Positions 55,985 through 63,844 of a stretch of 64,000 nucleotides of DNA are shown in pieces; positions within the stretch are counted from its first letter, which is position 1, and each line of letters begins with the position of its first letter. The notes below the pieces were generated by a model, which saw only the letters and a list, made by a program, of their open reading frames with translations, searched no databases and was not told the origin of the DNA. The stretch is from Veillonella montpellierensis DSM 17217 (GTDB taxonomy: Bacteria > Bacillota > Negativicutes > Veillonellales > Veillonellaceae): positions 92,228-156,227 of the forward strand of contig NZ_AUFY01000003.1 of NCBI RefSeq assembly GCF_000426745.1, read 5' to 3'. The translations under genes and the position numbers were made by a program.

Positions 55985-56131
55985 CTATAATCAAATCCTT
56001 ATGCTATTAGTACACAACAGGATAAAATCTTACATCGAATATATAGAACGTCCCTCTTTCATTGTTCTATCTACTATGTGCTATATCATATCACTATAGA
56101 ATGTTATCCATAATTTTCATATACAACACAA

Positions 56132-56713
56132 CTATTCATTCCTATTTAACACACTTCTAAACCAGTAATAATCTGGCAAAATAATTTCTTTTACAGAATA
56201 CGTCCCCATAATATATAAATCAGCTTCATCATATGGATTTTTTCTTTGAATCTGCCAGCTTAACTGAATACCTTCATTATTTTTAGAAAACACAAATTCA
56301 TTATTATTCTTTGTAACATACGTATTAGTGACTTCATTCGCAACAGCTGTTCCACTTATCGGTTGTAATACACCATTGCTCATAACTCGAGCTAATATCC
56401 AGCCATCTTTTTTAAATCTCCAATATCCTTTTTTACCAATAGAAACCATTGAATGGTCACTATCAACTACAGAAGGTTCATTAGAAAATCGTATACGATT
56501 ACCAATAAATAATCGTGTATATCTGCCGTCTGCCATTGTCTCTAAAGAGGATTGTACTTGTTCGATATATTGTATACTGTGAGAAGCACAAAAGCAGATC
56601 ACGCCTATGAGTAAAAAAGAAATAATAGCGGCCATAATAGTCGATGCCAATATAAATCCTTTTGTATTAGATGGTTCCCAAGAGAGTCGATAATTCATAT
56701 ACTTCTTGTTCAT
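56132..56713 (-). CDS. Minor pilin-like protein (PilW/GspJ-size)
   Basis: A 193-residue protein. The leader ends NTKG, followed by a hydrophobic helix FILASTIMAAIISFLLIGVICF. Mature residue 5 is Ser instead of Glu. The C-terminal part (about 150 residues) has repeated strands such as GYWRFKKDGWILARV, of GspJ/PilW-like size. The longest frame begins at a TTG ten codons earlier; starts at 56713 or 56698 are both weak. It overlaps the preceding pilin-like gene by about 45 bases. Confidence 0.6.
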   Translation of the reverse strand: MNKKYMNYRLSWEPSNTKGFILASTIMAAIISFLLIGVICFCASHSIQYIEQVQSSLETMADGRYTRLFIGNRIRFSNEPSVVDSDHSMVSIGKKGYWRFKKDGWILARVMSNGVLQPISGTAVANEVTNTYVTKNNNEFVFSKNNEGIQLSWQIQRKNPYDEADLYIMGTYSVKEIILPDYYWFRSVLNRNE

Positions 56714-57053
56714 TTTTATATACACCAACTCGATAATTAACAACTCGTACTGTATTTACCATATCAGTTGATACAGTTCCTTGAATATAAAAATCTCTAT
56801 ATTCAACGCGATCCAACAAAGGTTTTTTATTATTTTTATAATACATCTTCCCTCGTTCTGTATAAGAAATAGCTGCTTGCAAATAAGTATCCTTACACTT
56901 GACTTCATATATATCATAAATAACGGTATAAGATAAAAAATATATAATTGGCAATACAATGCATATAACTGATATTGCTATAATACTGTCACTCATAATA
57001 AATCCTGAGGGATGATCTATTGGGTTATACTTAATATAAAATCCCCCTTCCAC
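56667..57053 (-). CDS. Minor pilin-like protein with unusual start
   Basis: A 128-residue protein. HPSG precedes FIMSDSIIAISVICIVLPIIYFL, a prepilin-like helix with Asp at mature position 5. The frame opens at GTG, but the only good Shine-Dalgarno (GAAGGGGGA) lies inside the frame. The one codon at the right distance after it is an ATT (residue 7). Translation may therefore begin at a rare ATT codon, or weakly at the GTG. No other recognisable domain. Confidence 0.58.
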   Translation of the reverse strand: MEGGFYIKYNPIDHPSGFIMSDSIIAISVICIVLPIIYFLSYTVIYDIYEVKCKDTYLQAAISYTERGKMYYKNNKKPLLDRVEYRDFYIQGTVSTDMVNTVRVVNYRVGVYKNEQEVYELSTLLGTI

Positions 57054-57212
57054 TAATCATAATAATTATCTTTCACATTATTATGTTTATTATCTAGAGA
57101 AATACATTTTAAATAAAAAAATATGACCATAAAGTAATAAACTGTTCCTATTCGTCTAGAATGTATGCCGTATTAAATCAATTAACTTACAGCAATAAGG
57201 CATATACTATAG

Positions 57213-57695
57213 TCATCCAACTCCAGTCATATCACACCGAATACGTCCAGTTTGTACAGCGATAATAACTTGAACTTTTTCTTTAGTTATCGTGTCTTCT
57301 AAAATAATACGAGTTAATTGGTCAGGTAATCCATTACCATTAAAAAATACCTCTCCTGTACCACCAATAATAACTATATGACTTGGTAATTCGACTCTGG
57401 TATTAGGAACTGCCTTTGAAGATGAACGATGTTCATAACTATGTGTTTTTATTAATACACTTCTTAGTGATTCATTAGTTATGCGCCCCATCATATTATT
57501 TAATTGTGCTTCTTTTAAAGAAAGTGCTAATTCTCTTGCATATGATTGTAGTGCATAGTGATTTGATGTATATCGTTGTAAGCTTGCCTGCCCTACAGAT
57601 ACAACTAGTAATAAAATAGTAATTGATATAATCCATTCTGCTCCAACGAATCCATTATATGAAGCTCTACTATATCGATGTATCTTATGTATCAT
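57213..57695 (-). CDS. GspH/FimT-like minor pilin
   Basis: A 160-residue protein. ASYNG precedes FVGAEWIISITILLLVVSVGQAS, a prepilin cleavage site with the canonical Glu at mature position 5. The body has the GspH/FimT layout: YARELALSLKEAQLNNMMGR followed by a beta-rich C-terminus with IVIIGGTGEVFFNGNGLPDQL. The Shine-Dalgarno is weak (AAAGAG). First of the four minor pilin-like genes after the peptidase. Confidence 0.68.
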   Translation of the reverse strand: MIHKIHRYSRASYNGFVGAEWIISITILLLVVSVGQASLQRYTSNHYALQSYARELALSLKEAQLNNMMGRITNESLRSVLIKTHSYEHRSSSKAVPNTRVELPSHIVIIGGTGEVFFNGNGLPDQLTRIILEDTITKEKVQVIIAVQTGRIRCDMTGVG

Positions 57696-57736
57696 CTTTT
57701 TATCTCTTTCTTTAGTGATAATGTATAGTATCTATA

Positions 57737-58354
57737 CTATCGCCATATCCACACATACCATTCTTGCGGTATAACAAAAGATATACAACTACTAAGACAG
57801 ATAAAAGGGCCAAATGGTATGTATGAATCACATTTTTTATTAGAAATATATAGAAATATGAGATAGAGGCTTCCTAATAAAAAAGAATTGATAACCATAC
57901 ATAGGCTGCCAATAGGTGATTGCCAACAAACTAAAGCCCCAAACCACTTGACATCACCTGTTCCCAACCCATTACGACTTATTTTTCTAAGCATATAGGT
58001 AGCTATCATAACTAACAATGATATTTCACAACATAACATCATATCTGCTTCATGAATGTAATGATATAATAAGCCACTAATTGCTAATAAGCATGCATAT
58101 ATATCAGGCAATATATAATATTGCTGATCGATGGTAGCACCTAGTAGTAACCCGCCTAAGAAAATAACTACTAAGAAAATGTCTATTGTCTGATGAAAGT
58201 GTTGCATACAAATCCATAATAATAGGCCTGCATTCAAAGAAATAATACTATGTAGTTTAATAACAGATACATTCCATGTTACAATATTCCATTCTTGTAA
58301 TGTATAGATAACATACCATATACATAGATATGTCCAAATATAAATCCATATCAT
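57737..58354 (-). CDS. pilD: Prepilin peptidase, A24 domain only
   Basis: A 205-residue polytopic membrane aspartyl protease of the A24 family. Catalytic Asp candidates are in LLGATIDQQYYILPD and in the GLGTGDVKWFGAL motif (GxGD). It lacks the N-terminal cysteine-containing methyltransferase half of PilD, so it may cleave but not N-methylate prepilins. AAGGG eight bases before the ATG at 58354 favours that start over one six codons earlier. It lies between the major pilin and the minor pilins. Confidence 0.85.
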   Translation of the reverse strand: MIWIYIWTYLCIWYVIYTLQEWNIVTWNVSVIKLHSIISLNAGLLLWICMQHFHQTIDIFLVVIFLGGLLLGATIDQQYYILPDIYACLLAISGLLYHYIHEADMMLCCEISLLVMIATYMLRKISRNGLGTGDVKWFGALVCWQSPIGSLCMVINSFLLGSLYLIFLYISNKKCDSYIPFGPFICLSSCISFVIPQEWYVWIWR

Positions 58355-58374
58355 ACCATCAGCCCTTATCATTT

Positions 58375-58776
58375 TTATTCTTGTTTAGTAACAACTATAC
58401 TCTTAAATGAATTCCCATTCTTATTTTCTAAACTAATTGTATATTCCTTATCTTTTGTATCTTTTACGTGCTCTGTTAAATAGCCCTCTTTATATAATGT
58501 TTCTACAGTAGGAGGTGTTGTTACATTTTTATCTAGCAAATACAACTGTGTTGCATTTTTGATAACTTGCATGTCTGCTGTTTCTTTTGCTGTTCTAGCT
58601 TTGTCTGTGGCCGTCATAAATTGTGGCATAGCAATAGCTGCTAAAATAGCGATAATCGCAACAACAACCATTAATTCAACTAATGTAAATCCATTTTTTA
58701 TCTGTCGCTGTATAGCCTCTTGATAATAGCGCAGTTGTCTATTATATCTTAAGATTTCATTCTCGAATTCTCCCAT
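58375..58776 (-). CDS. pilA: Major type IV prepilin
   Basis: A 133-residue prepilin. The cleavage site IKNG/FTLVELMVVVAIIAILAAIAMPQF has Gly at -1, Phe at +1 and Glu at +5. The leader is 29 residues, longer than typical class IVa leaders, and rich in Gln, Arg and Tyr. The mature 104 residues have a short variable C-terminal part without a Cys pair. GGAGGT before the ATG supports the long leader. Such a size also fits ComGC-like competence pilins. Confidence 0.92.
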   Translation of the reverse strand: MGEFENEILRYNRQLRYYQEAIQRQIKNGFTLVELMVVVAIIAILAAIAMPQFMTATDKARTAKETADMQVIKNATQLYLLDKNVTTPPTVETLYKEGYLTEHVKDTKDKEYTISLENKNGNSFKSIVVTKQE

Positions 58777-58791
58777 ATATACCTCCTAATA

Positions 58792-59970
58792 TTATTTCAT
58801 CATAGATGTAATAGCATCAAACATAGGTAATAAAATAGTGATTACTAAAAATCCTACACTAATTCCCATACAACTTAACATAATAGGTTCTAATAATCGT
58901 TCCATTTTCTTAGTATATTGTTCTAATAGTGCCTGATAATAAGTACTACAATGACATAACATATCTACCGTTTCACCAGTTTCTTCCCCAATTTGAATGA
59001 GTTCATGAATAAAGGGCGTCCCTACGTAACAATCCTTCATAGCTAGGCCTAATGGTTTTCCATGCTTAACAGCATTAATCATGTCTTGGTGACATATTCT
59101 AGCATATTGATTTCTCCATAATTTAGTCGATAGTTCTAATGTTTCAATAAGAGAAATACCGCTCTGAATGAGTAACGACCAAACTTGTAAAATATTTATA
59201 TAATATATGCAAGCTAGCCAATTATAGCGATTTGATTGTTTCCACAGCCATTTATGAACGTATAATTTTCCACCCCCTTTGTAATACCATATTCCCAATA
59301 TAATCAATCCTAAACAATGAAGTAGTATAATTCTAACTATATGCTCACGAATCATATTTCCTGCCGTGAAAATAACTTGTGTCATAGCAGGAACATCCAT
59401 ATGCATAGTTTGAAATACACGCTGAAAGGAAGGTAAAATAAATACAATAGCAACACCAATAAAAATAATCATTAAACATAGTAAAAATGATGGATATGTT
59501 AAAGCACCTATTATTTTTTCCTTATAAATCTTTTCTTGTTCATAATAATTACGAATCAACAGAAGACTATCATCTAAAGAACCAGACGCTTCTCCAGCCT
59601 TTAATACCGCTATACCAACTGAAGGAAATCCTTGCTCATATAATGCATTAGCCAATGATTTACCTCTTTGAATAGATTCTGATAATCGAATATAGTTTAT
59701 ATTATCTGGATGTTGCTCACATAACAATACAATAATTCTTCTCAACGGAATACCAGCCTTCAACAACAGCGATAAACGATAGGAAAATTCTATAACATCC
59801 TTACGTCGCCATCTTGTCTCTTGTGATTTTGCAGTAGCACCATGAATAGATATAATTGTATATTCTTGCTCTTTTAACTTAATAGCTACCTCTTGTTGAT
59901 TTTCTGCCCACATATGACCTTCTATAAAAGCATCTGAAGTATCAATACATGTATATTCATATAGTTTCAT
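58792..59970 (-). CDS. pilC: Type IV pilus inner-membrane platform protein
   Basis: A 392-residue GspF/PilC protein. Two repeats of the T2SSF domain (about 65-185 and 265-385) are seen, with FSYRLSLLLKAGIPLRRI starting the first, LLIQSGISLIETLEL the second, and three membrane helices. The GEASGSLDDSL and GEETGETVDM helices mark each repeat. It overlaps pilT by 14 bases. It binds the motor ATPases and carries pilins into the fibre. Confidence 0.93.
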   Translation of the reverse strand: MKLYEYTCIDTSDAFIEGHMWAENQQEVAIKLKEQEYTIISIHGATAKSQETRWRRKDVIEFSYRLSLLLKAGIPLRRIIVLLCEQHPDNINYIRLSESIQRGKSLANALYEQGFPSVGIAVLKAGEASGSLDDSLLLIRNYYEQEKIYKEKIIGALTYPSFLLCLMIIFIGVAIVFILPSFQRVFQTMHMDVPAMTQVIFTAGNMIREHIVRIILLHCLGLIILGIWYYKGGGKLYVHKWLWKQSNRYNWLACIYYINILQVWSLLIQSGISLIETLELSTKLWRNQYARICHQDMINAVKHGKPLGLAMKDCYVGTPFIHELIQIGEETGETVDMLCHCSTYYQALLEQYTKKMERLLEPIMLSCMGISVGFLVITILLPMFDAITSMMK

Positions 59971-60988
59971 AACAATATCCTAGTAATGCTGTAAATTCAG
60001 ATCTTGCTCCCCATGTTTTTTGCAATTCCTTAACTGCCATTTCCATTGTCTGCATTGGATAGGTCGTTTCTTGAATAGAACAAATTTGTGGCTCTTTACG
60101 TTGTCGTATTAAATTTGCAACAGCAGGTGTATTAATCAAAATATCACGAGCAGTAATAAATTTACCGTCAAAAATAAATAATCGTTGGCAAATAATAACT
60201 CGTAATACCTGTGATAGTTGATGTCGCATTTCTTCTTGTTGCTCTGATGAAAACATAGATAGCATCCTATTAATCGCCATAGTGGCTCGTTGTGTATGCA
60301 TGGTTGCAAACACTAAATGTCCTGTTTCTGCTGCGTGCAGTGCTGCCGCTAAGGTTGAAGAATCACGTAATTCTCCTATCATAATAATATCAGGGTCTTC
60401 TCGTAGTGCATCTCTAACTCCCGTCGACATTGATTGTATATCTTTGCCTAGCTCTCGTTGATGAATCAATGAACATTTATTAGTAAATATATATTCAATA
60501 GGATCTTCCAACGTAACTATGTGACGATTCATATGTTCGTTTATATAAGACACACAAGATGCTAAAGTAAATGTTTTTCCTGAACTAGTCGGTCCTGTAA
60601 TTAGTACAAGTCCATCTTTTGTAGTGCATATGGAGCGAAATAAATCTGCTTGCCTATCTCTTTCAAATCCAATGGTTCGATTATATAGTATGCGCAAGGT
60701 AGCACTCCAATGCCCATTGGATCTATATAAATGAACACGTATTCTAGTATTCTTATAGGTAAAGGCTGCATCATAGGATTGCTTTTCAATCAACTTAATA
60801 CCACACTGACTAGCAATATCTAAAAAAATTTGATAACTCCCATGCATGTCATCCTGTTTAAGTAATTCATTGTCAATACGCATATAAATGGATTCTAATT
60901 CTCCTATATGAATATCTGTTGCACCTTTTTCCATTGCTTTTGATAAAACATCTATCAATGTGGAGGTCTGGCTAGATAAAGATTCCAT
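59957..60988 (-). CDS. pilT: Pilus retraction ATPase PilT-like
   Basis: A 343-residue secretion ATPase. Visible are the N-terminal DIHIGELESIYMRID, Walker A (GPTSSGKT, with Ser instead of the common Gly), the Asp box TLEDPIEYIF, Walker B IIMIGELRDSSTLAAALHAAETGHLVFATMHT, and a PilT-type TPAVANLIRQRK block near the C-terminus that marks retraction ATPases. AGGAGGT nine bases before the ATG. It overlaps pilB by 17 or more bases. Confidence 0.9.
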   Translation of the reverse strand: MESLSSQTSTLIDVLSKAMEKGATDIHIGELESIYMRIDNELLKQDDMHGSYQIFLDIASQCGIKLIEKQSYDAAFTYKNTRIRVHLYRSNGHWSATLRILYNRTIGFERDRQADLFRSICTTKDGLVLITGPTSSGKTFTLASCVSYINEHMNRHIVTLEDPIEYIFTNKCSLIHQRELGKDIQSMSTGVRDALREDPDIIMIGELRDSSTLAAALHAAETGHLVFATMHTQRATMAINRMLSMFSSEQQEEMRHQLSQVLRVIICQRLFIFDGKFITARDILINTPAVANLIRQRKEPQICSIQETTYPMQTMEMAVKELQKTWGARSEFTALLGYCYETI

Positions 60989-61994
60989 GCCTTTTTACCT
61001 CCTCTTGTGTTGTCACTTTTCGCTCAACTAAAATTTTGGCACTCTCTGCTAATGATGTAATTAAATATTCTGGTATTGACTGTATCCAATGTGTCGTATC
61101 ACTTGGTATGGATAATAATTCATATACACCTACTCGCCCCTGATAACTTTCTATAGTAGGTACGTATTTTCTCACTAATCGCTGAGCCATAGCACCAATT
61201 AAAGTAGCCTCAATCAAATAGGGGGCAACCCCCATATCAATTAACCGTTCCACTACTGCTTCTGATGAATTTGTATGAATTGTAGAAAACACTTTATGTC
61301 CCGTTAATGCCGCTTGAATGGCCAATGACGCAGTTTCTGTATCACGAATTTCCCCCACCATAATAATATCTGGATCTTGTCGTAACACAGCTCGCAAACC
61401 TGTAGCAAATGTAACGCCTACTTTTTCATTAATTTGAATTTGTCTAGCATGTTCAATATGTGCCTCTACCGGATCTTCTAAACAAATTAACTTATACATA
61501 CTCAATTCAAGCCGCCGTAATAAAGCATATAATGTAGAAGTTTTTCCAGAACCAGTGGGCCCTGTAATTAGAAATAAACCATATGGGCGTTGTAATATTT
61601 TATCTATACAAGTGATTAACTCTGCGTCCATACCTAATTCTTCTAATGATTTGTAATTACACACATCTCCCATCAAACGACATACAACCGACTCACCATA
61701 AATTGTAGGCATGGTAGAAATTCGCATTTGAACAAATCTATCTGATTTCTTCCAATCCCAACGACCATCTTGCGGAATACGTTTTTCTCCTATATCAAGT
61801 CCACTTTCTACTTTAATACGATTAATAACTTGTTCTGCATATTCAGCTGCTATATTTTTATAAAGTGTTAACAACCCATCTACTCTAAATTGTACTAATA
61901 CACCATTGACTACTGATTCAAAGTGTATATCGCTAGCCTTTTCTAATAATGCTGCTTCTATGATGCTATCTAATTCTAAATCGACGTAAAACAC
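60972..61994 (-). CDS. pilB: Pilus assembly ATPase PilB-like, minimal form
   Basis: A 340-residue GspE-type ATPase. SDIHFE, the arginine block VESGLDIGEKRIPQDGRW, Walker A GPTGSGKTSTLYAL, the Asp box CLEDPVEAHIE and DPDIIMVGEIRDTETASLAIQAALTGHKVFSTIHT are all present. It lacks the N-terminal MshEN domain and the four-cysteine zinc module of full PilB, so it resembles ComGA. The start is placed at a GTG (61994), four bases after GGAGGG; the longest frame opens with TTG six codons earlier. First gene of the operon. Confidence 0.9.
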   Translation of the reverse strand: MFYVDLELDSIIEAALLEKASDIHFESVVNGVLVQFRVDGLLTLYKNIAAEYAEQVINRIKVESGLDIGEKRIPQDGRWDWKKSDRFVQMRISTMPTIYGESVVCRLMGDVCNYKSLEELGMDAELITCIDKILQRPYGLFLITGPTGSGKTSTLYALLRRLELSMYKLICLEDPVEAHIEHARQIQINEKVGVTFATGLRAVLRQDPDIIMVGEIRDTETASLAIQAALTGHKVFSTIHTNSSEAVVERLIDMGVAPYLIEATLIGAMAQRLVRKYVPTIESYQGRVGVYELLSIPSDTTHWIQSIPEYLITSLAESAKILVERKVTTQEEVKRHGIFI

Positions 61995-62159
61995 AAGCCC
62001 TCCTTTCTGCAACTTTTTTCTTTTACACCTGTCTTACCTGTTGCACCAATAAATTCGAGATTATTTTTTAAACTCCTGCCAAGGTATAAAAATTTTTTTA
62101 TTTACATAAATAACCGTTCATACTGTGGTAATGCTATATATTTATTTTAAGTATATTTA

Positions 62160-62189
62160 TTGACTATACGAACATATGACCTATATAAT
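62160..62189 (+). promoter_or_regulatory. lexA promoter with LexA-box-like operator
   Basis: TTGACT (62160-62165), an 18-base spacer and TATAAT (62184-62189) form a strong promoter. The spacer holds CGAACATATGAC (62169-62180), close to the Gram-positive LexA box CGAACrnryGTTyG, with the right half imperfect. The position suits autorepression. Confidence 0.65.
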
Positions 62190-62282
62190 AAGTATATATA
62201 GCTATATTGGGTACAGTACATGAGCGCCCCATATTCTATGATGCATTTATTCCACACTCCATACCATTACGAAAGGATTTCC

Positions 62283-62960
62283 ATGAGACACCCTGCTACC
62301 GATATTAATTCAAAACAAATAAAAATTTTAGAATATATAACTAATTGCTTACAAAACGAATATCGTTGTCCTACTGTGCGAGAGATTTGTGAATATATAG
62401 GATTAAGCTCTACATCTACAGTCCATTCCCATCTAAATGCCTTAGAACGTTTTGGATATATTAAACGCGATAAAAATAAAAATAGATCAATTTCTGTAAT
62501 GCATATGCCTAAAACACAACCATCCGTAAATAACATAACCAACGAATGTACTACATCTGAGGAATTTGAGTTTATGGGATCTCACCTTCGTCAAATACCA
62601 TTAGTTGGCACTGTACAAGCTGGTGCTCCTATTACGGCTATACAAAACATAGAAGATATGATTACCTTACCGATTCGATTAACAGGTAACTCTGATTGTT
62701 TCTTATTAAAAGTACAAGGAGAATCGATGATTCAAGCTGGTATTTTAGAAGGAGATTTGCTAATTGTGCGGCAACAAAATGTTGCTAATAATGGAGATAT
62801 TGTAGTTGCTAGAATTGATGATGAAGCAACAGTCAAACGTTTCTTTAAGGAAAGTGACCATATTCGTCTACAACCAGAAAACGATGCTTTCTCCCCTATT
62901 ATTACTCAAAACTGTGTCATTGAAGGACTCGTAATAGGCTTAGTTCGGGATTCTATATAA
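62283..62960 (+). CDS. lexA: SOS repressor LexA
   Basis: A 225-residue repressor/self-cleaving protease. The N-terminal winged helix has NEYRCPTVREICEYIGLSSTSTVHSHL. The cleavage site is VQAGAP (Ala-Gly), and the S24 domain carries GESMIQAGILEGDLLIVRQ (Ser) and ATVKRFF (Lys). The longest frame starts 21 codons earlier; AAAGGA six bases before the ATG at 62283 fixes the start. Divergent from the pilus operon. Confidence 0.95.
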   Translation: MRHPATDINSKQIKILEYITNCLQNEYRCPTVREICEYIGLSSTSTVHSHLNALERFGYIKRDKNKNRSISVMHMPKTQPSVNNITNECTTSEEFEFMGSHLRQIPLVGTVQAGAPITAIQNIEDMITLPIRLTGNSDCFLLKVQGESMIQAGILEGDLLIVRQQNVANNGDIVVARIDDEATVKRFFKESDHIRLQPENDAFSPIITQNCVIEGLVIGLVRDSI

Positions 62961-63060
62961 TAATTCGCGCAAAATTAGTAAATAATTTTCAACGCATTAC
63001 AAGCAACAATTTTAATAGATACACCTAGATGTACCTACTAACATAATAAATATCTGCATA

Positions 63061-63122
63061 AATAACAATCACCTACACGTATATATTTTATGAAAATACA
63101 TGCGTGTAGGTGATTGTTTATT
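63061..63122 (+). terminator. Terminator downstream of lexA
   Basis: AATAACAATCACCTACACG pairs with CGTGTAGGTGATTGTTTATT (one mismatch) around a loop of about 22 bases, followed by a T-rich tract. It is about 100 bases after the lexA stop. Confidence 0.82.
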
Positions 63123-63700
63123 ATTTTATTCATAGAATAATTGCCTAGCTTAATATGATTTCTAAATTTCTGTTAGCCAATCAACTCACTTATGATCGAG
63201 CATTGCTAAGATATATAAATAGGTCATACTATAAGCAAATTGTACTTATTAAAAAATATAAATTTTTGATAATATACAATTCCCAGTTATTCTTTTTGCT
63301 GTATCGGTTTTATCACTGGTATAAATTTTAGTAATGCTACTAACAAAAATGACAGAATCACTAAGAAGAGTATTGAATAGAATTTCAAAAAACTACAAAG
63401 AATTTTCAAAAATTAAAATTACGAGAAAAATATATATAAATATTTTATCGCACTATATATCCAATTTTATATATTGCATGAAAATCAAGACTGACACCAT
63501 CAACATAGAGTGTAGAAAATATAAAATACGTCATTGTGAAAAGTGTATCCTAAAAAAAGATTATTTGTATATTAAAATGATTAATTTTTTGACTTATTCA
63601 AATCATAGTCACTATAGTTAGAAAATTTATTACTTACTAAAACTTCACCAATAAATTAGAGAGTTATATTAATTATTACAAGATTAAATTATAATCTCAA
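63123..63700. other. AT-rich stretch before the IS element
   Basis: Nearly 600 bases with no credible gene. A 95-codon frame (63334-63621) is very rich in Lys, Ile, Asn and Tyr and has no Shine-Dalgarno, so it was not called. Nothing else is seen. Confidence 0.5.
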
Positions 63701-63842
63701 ATCATAACCACCCGTAGAACGGGTGGTTTGCTCTGACCCTATAAGGGTCTTTCTCTAGTGGTAGCCCTCTAAAGAGGGCATTGAATGATCTGACAACCAC
63801 TCTATTACCACTGGCTGCCCCCTACTCGGGGGCTTTTCTTTT
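63701..63842 (-). mobile_element. Right-end region of an IS200/IS605-type element
   Basis: Downstream of tnpA lie four short perfect hairpins: GCCCCC/GGGGGC (63817-63833), GCCCTC/GAGGGC (63764-63779), GACCC/GGGTC (63735-63749) and AACCACCCGT/ACGGGTGGTT (63706-63728). AGTGGTA (63756-63762) can also pair with TACCACT (63806-63812). Subterminal hairpins and absence of terminal inverted repeats fit IS200/IS605 ends processed as single strands. The exact boundary was not determined. Confidence 0.75.
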
Positions 63843-63844
63843 GC

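Noticed and set aside
63334..63621. A 95-codon open frame on the plus strand.
   Set aside because: Composition is dominated by Lys, Ile, Asn and Tyr from AT-rich DNA, there is no Shine-Dalgarno, and it resembles no family. Probably chance.
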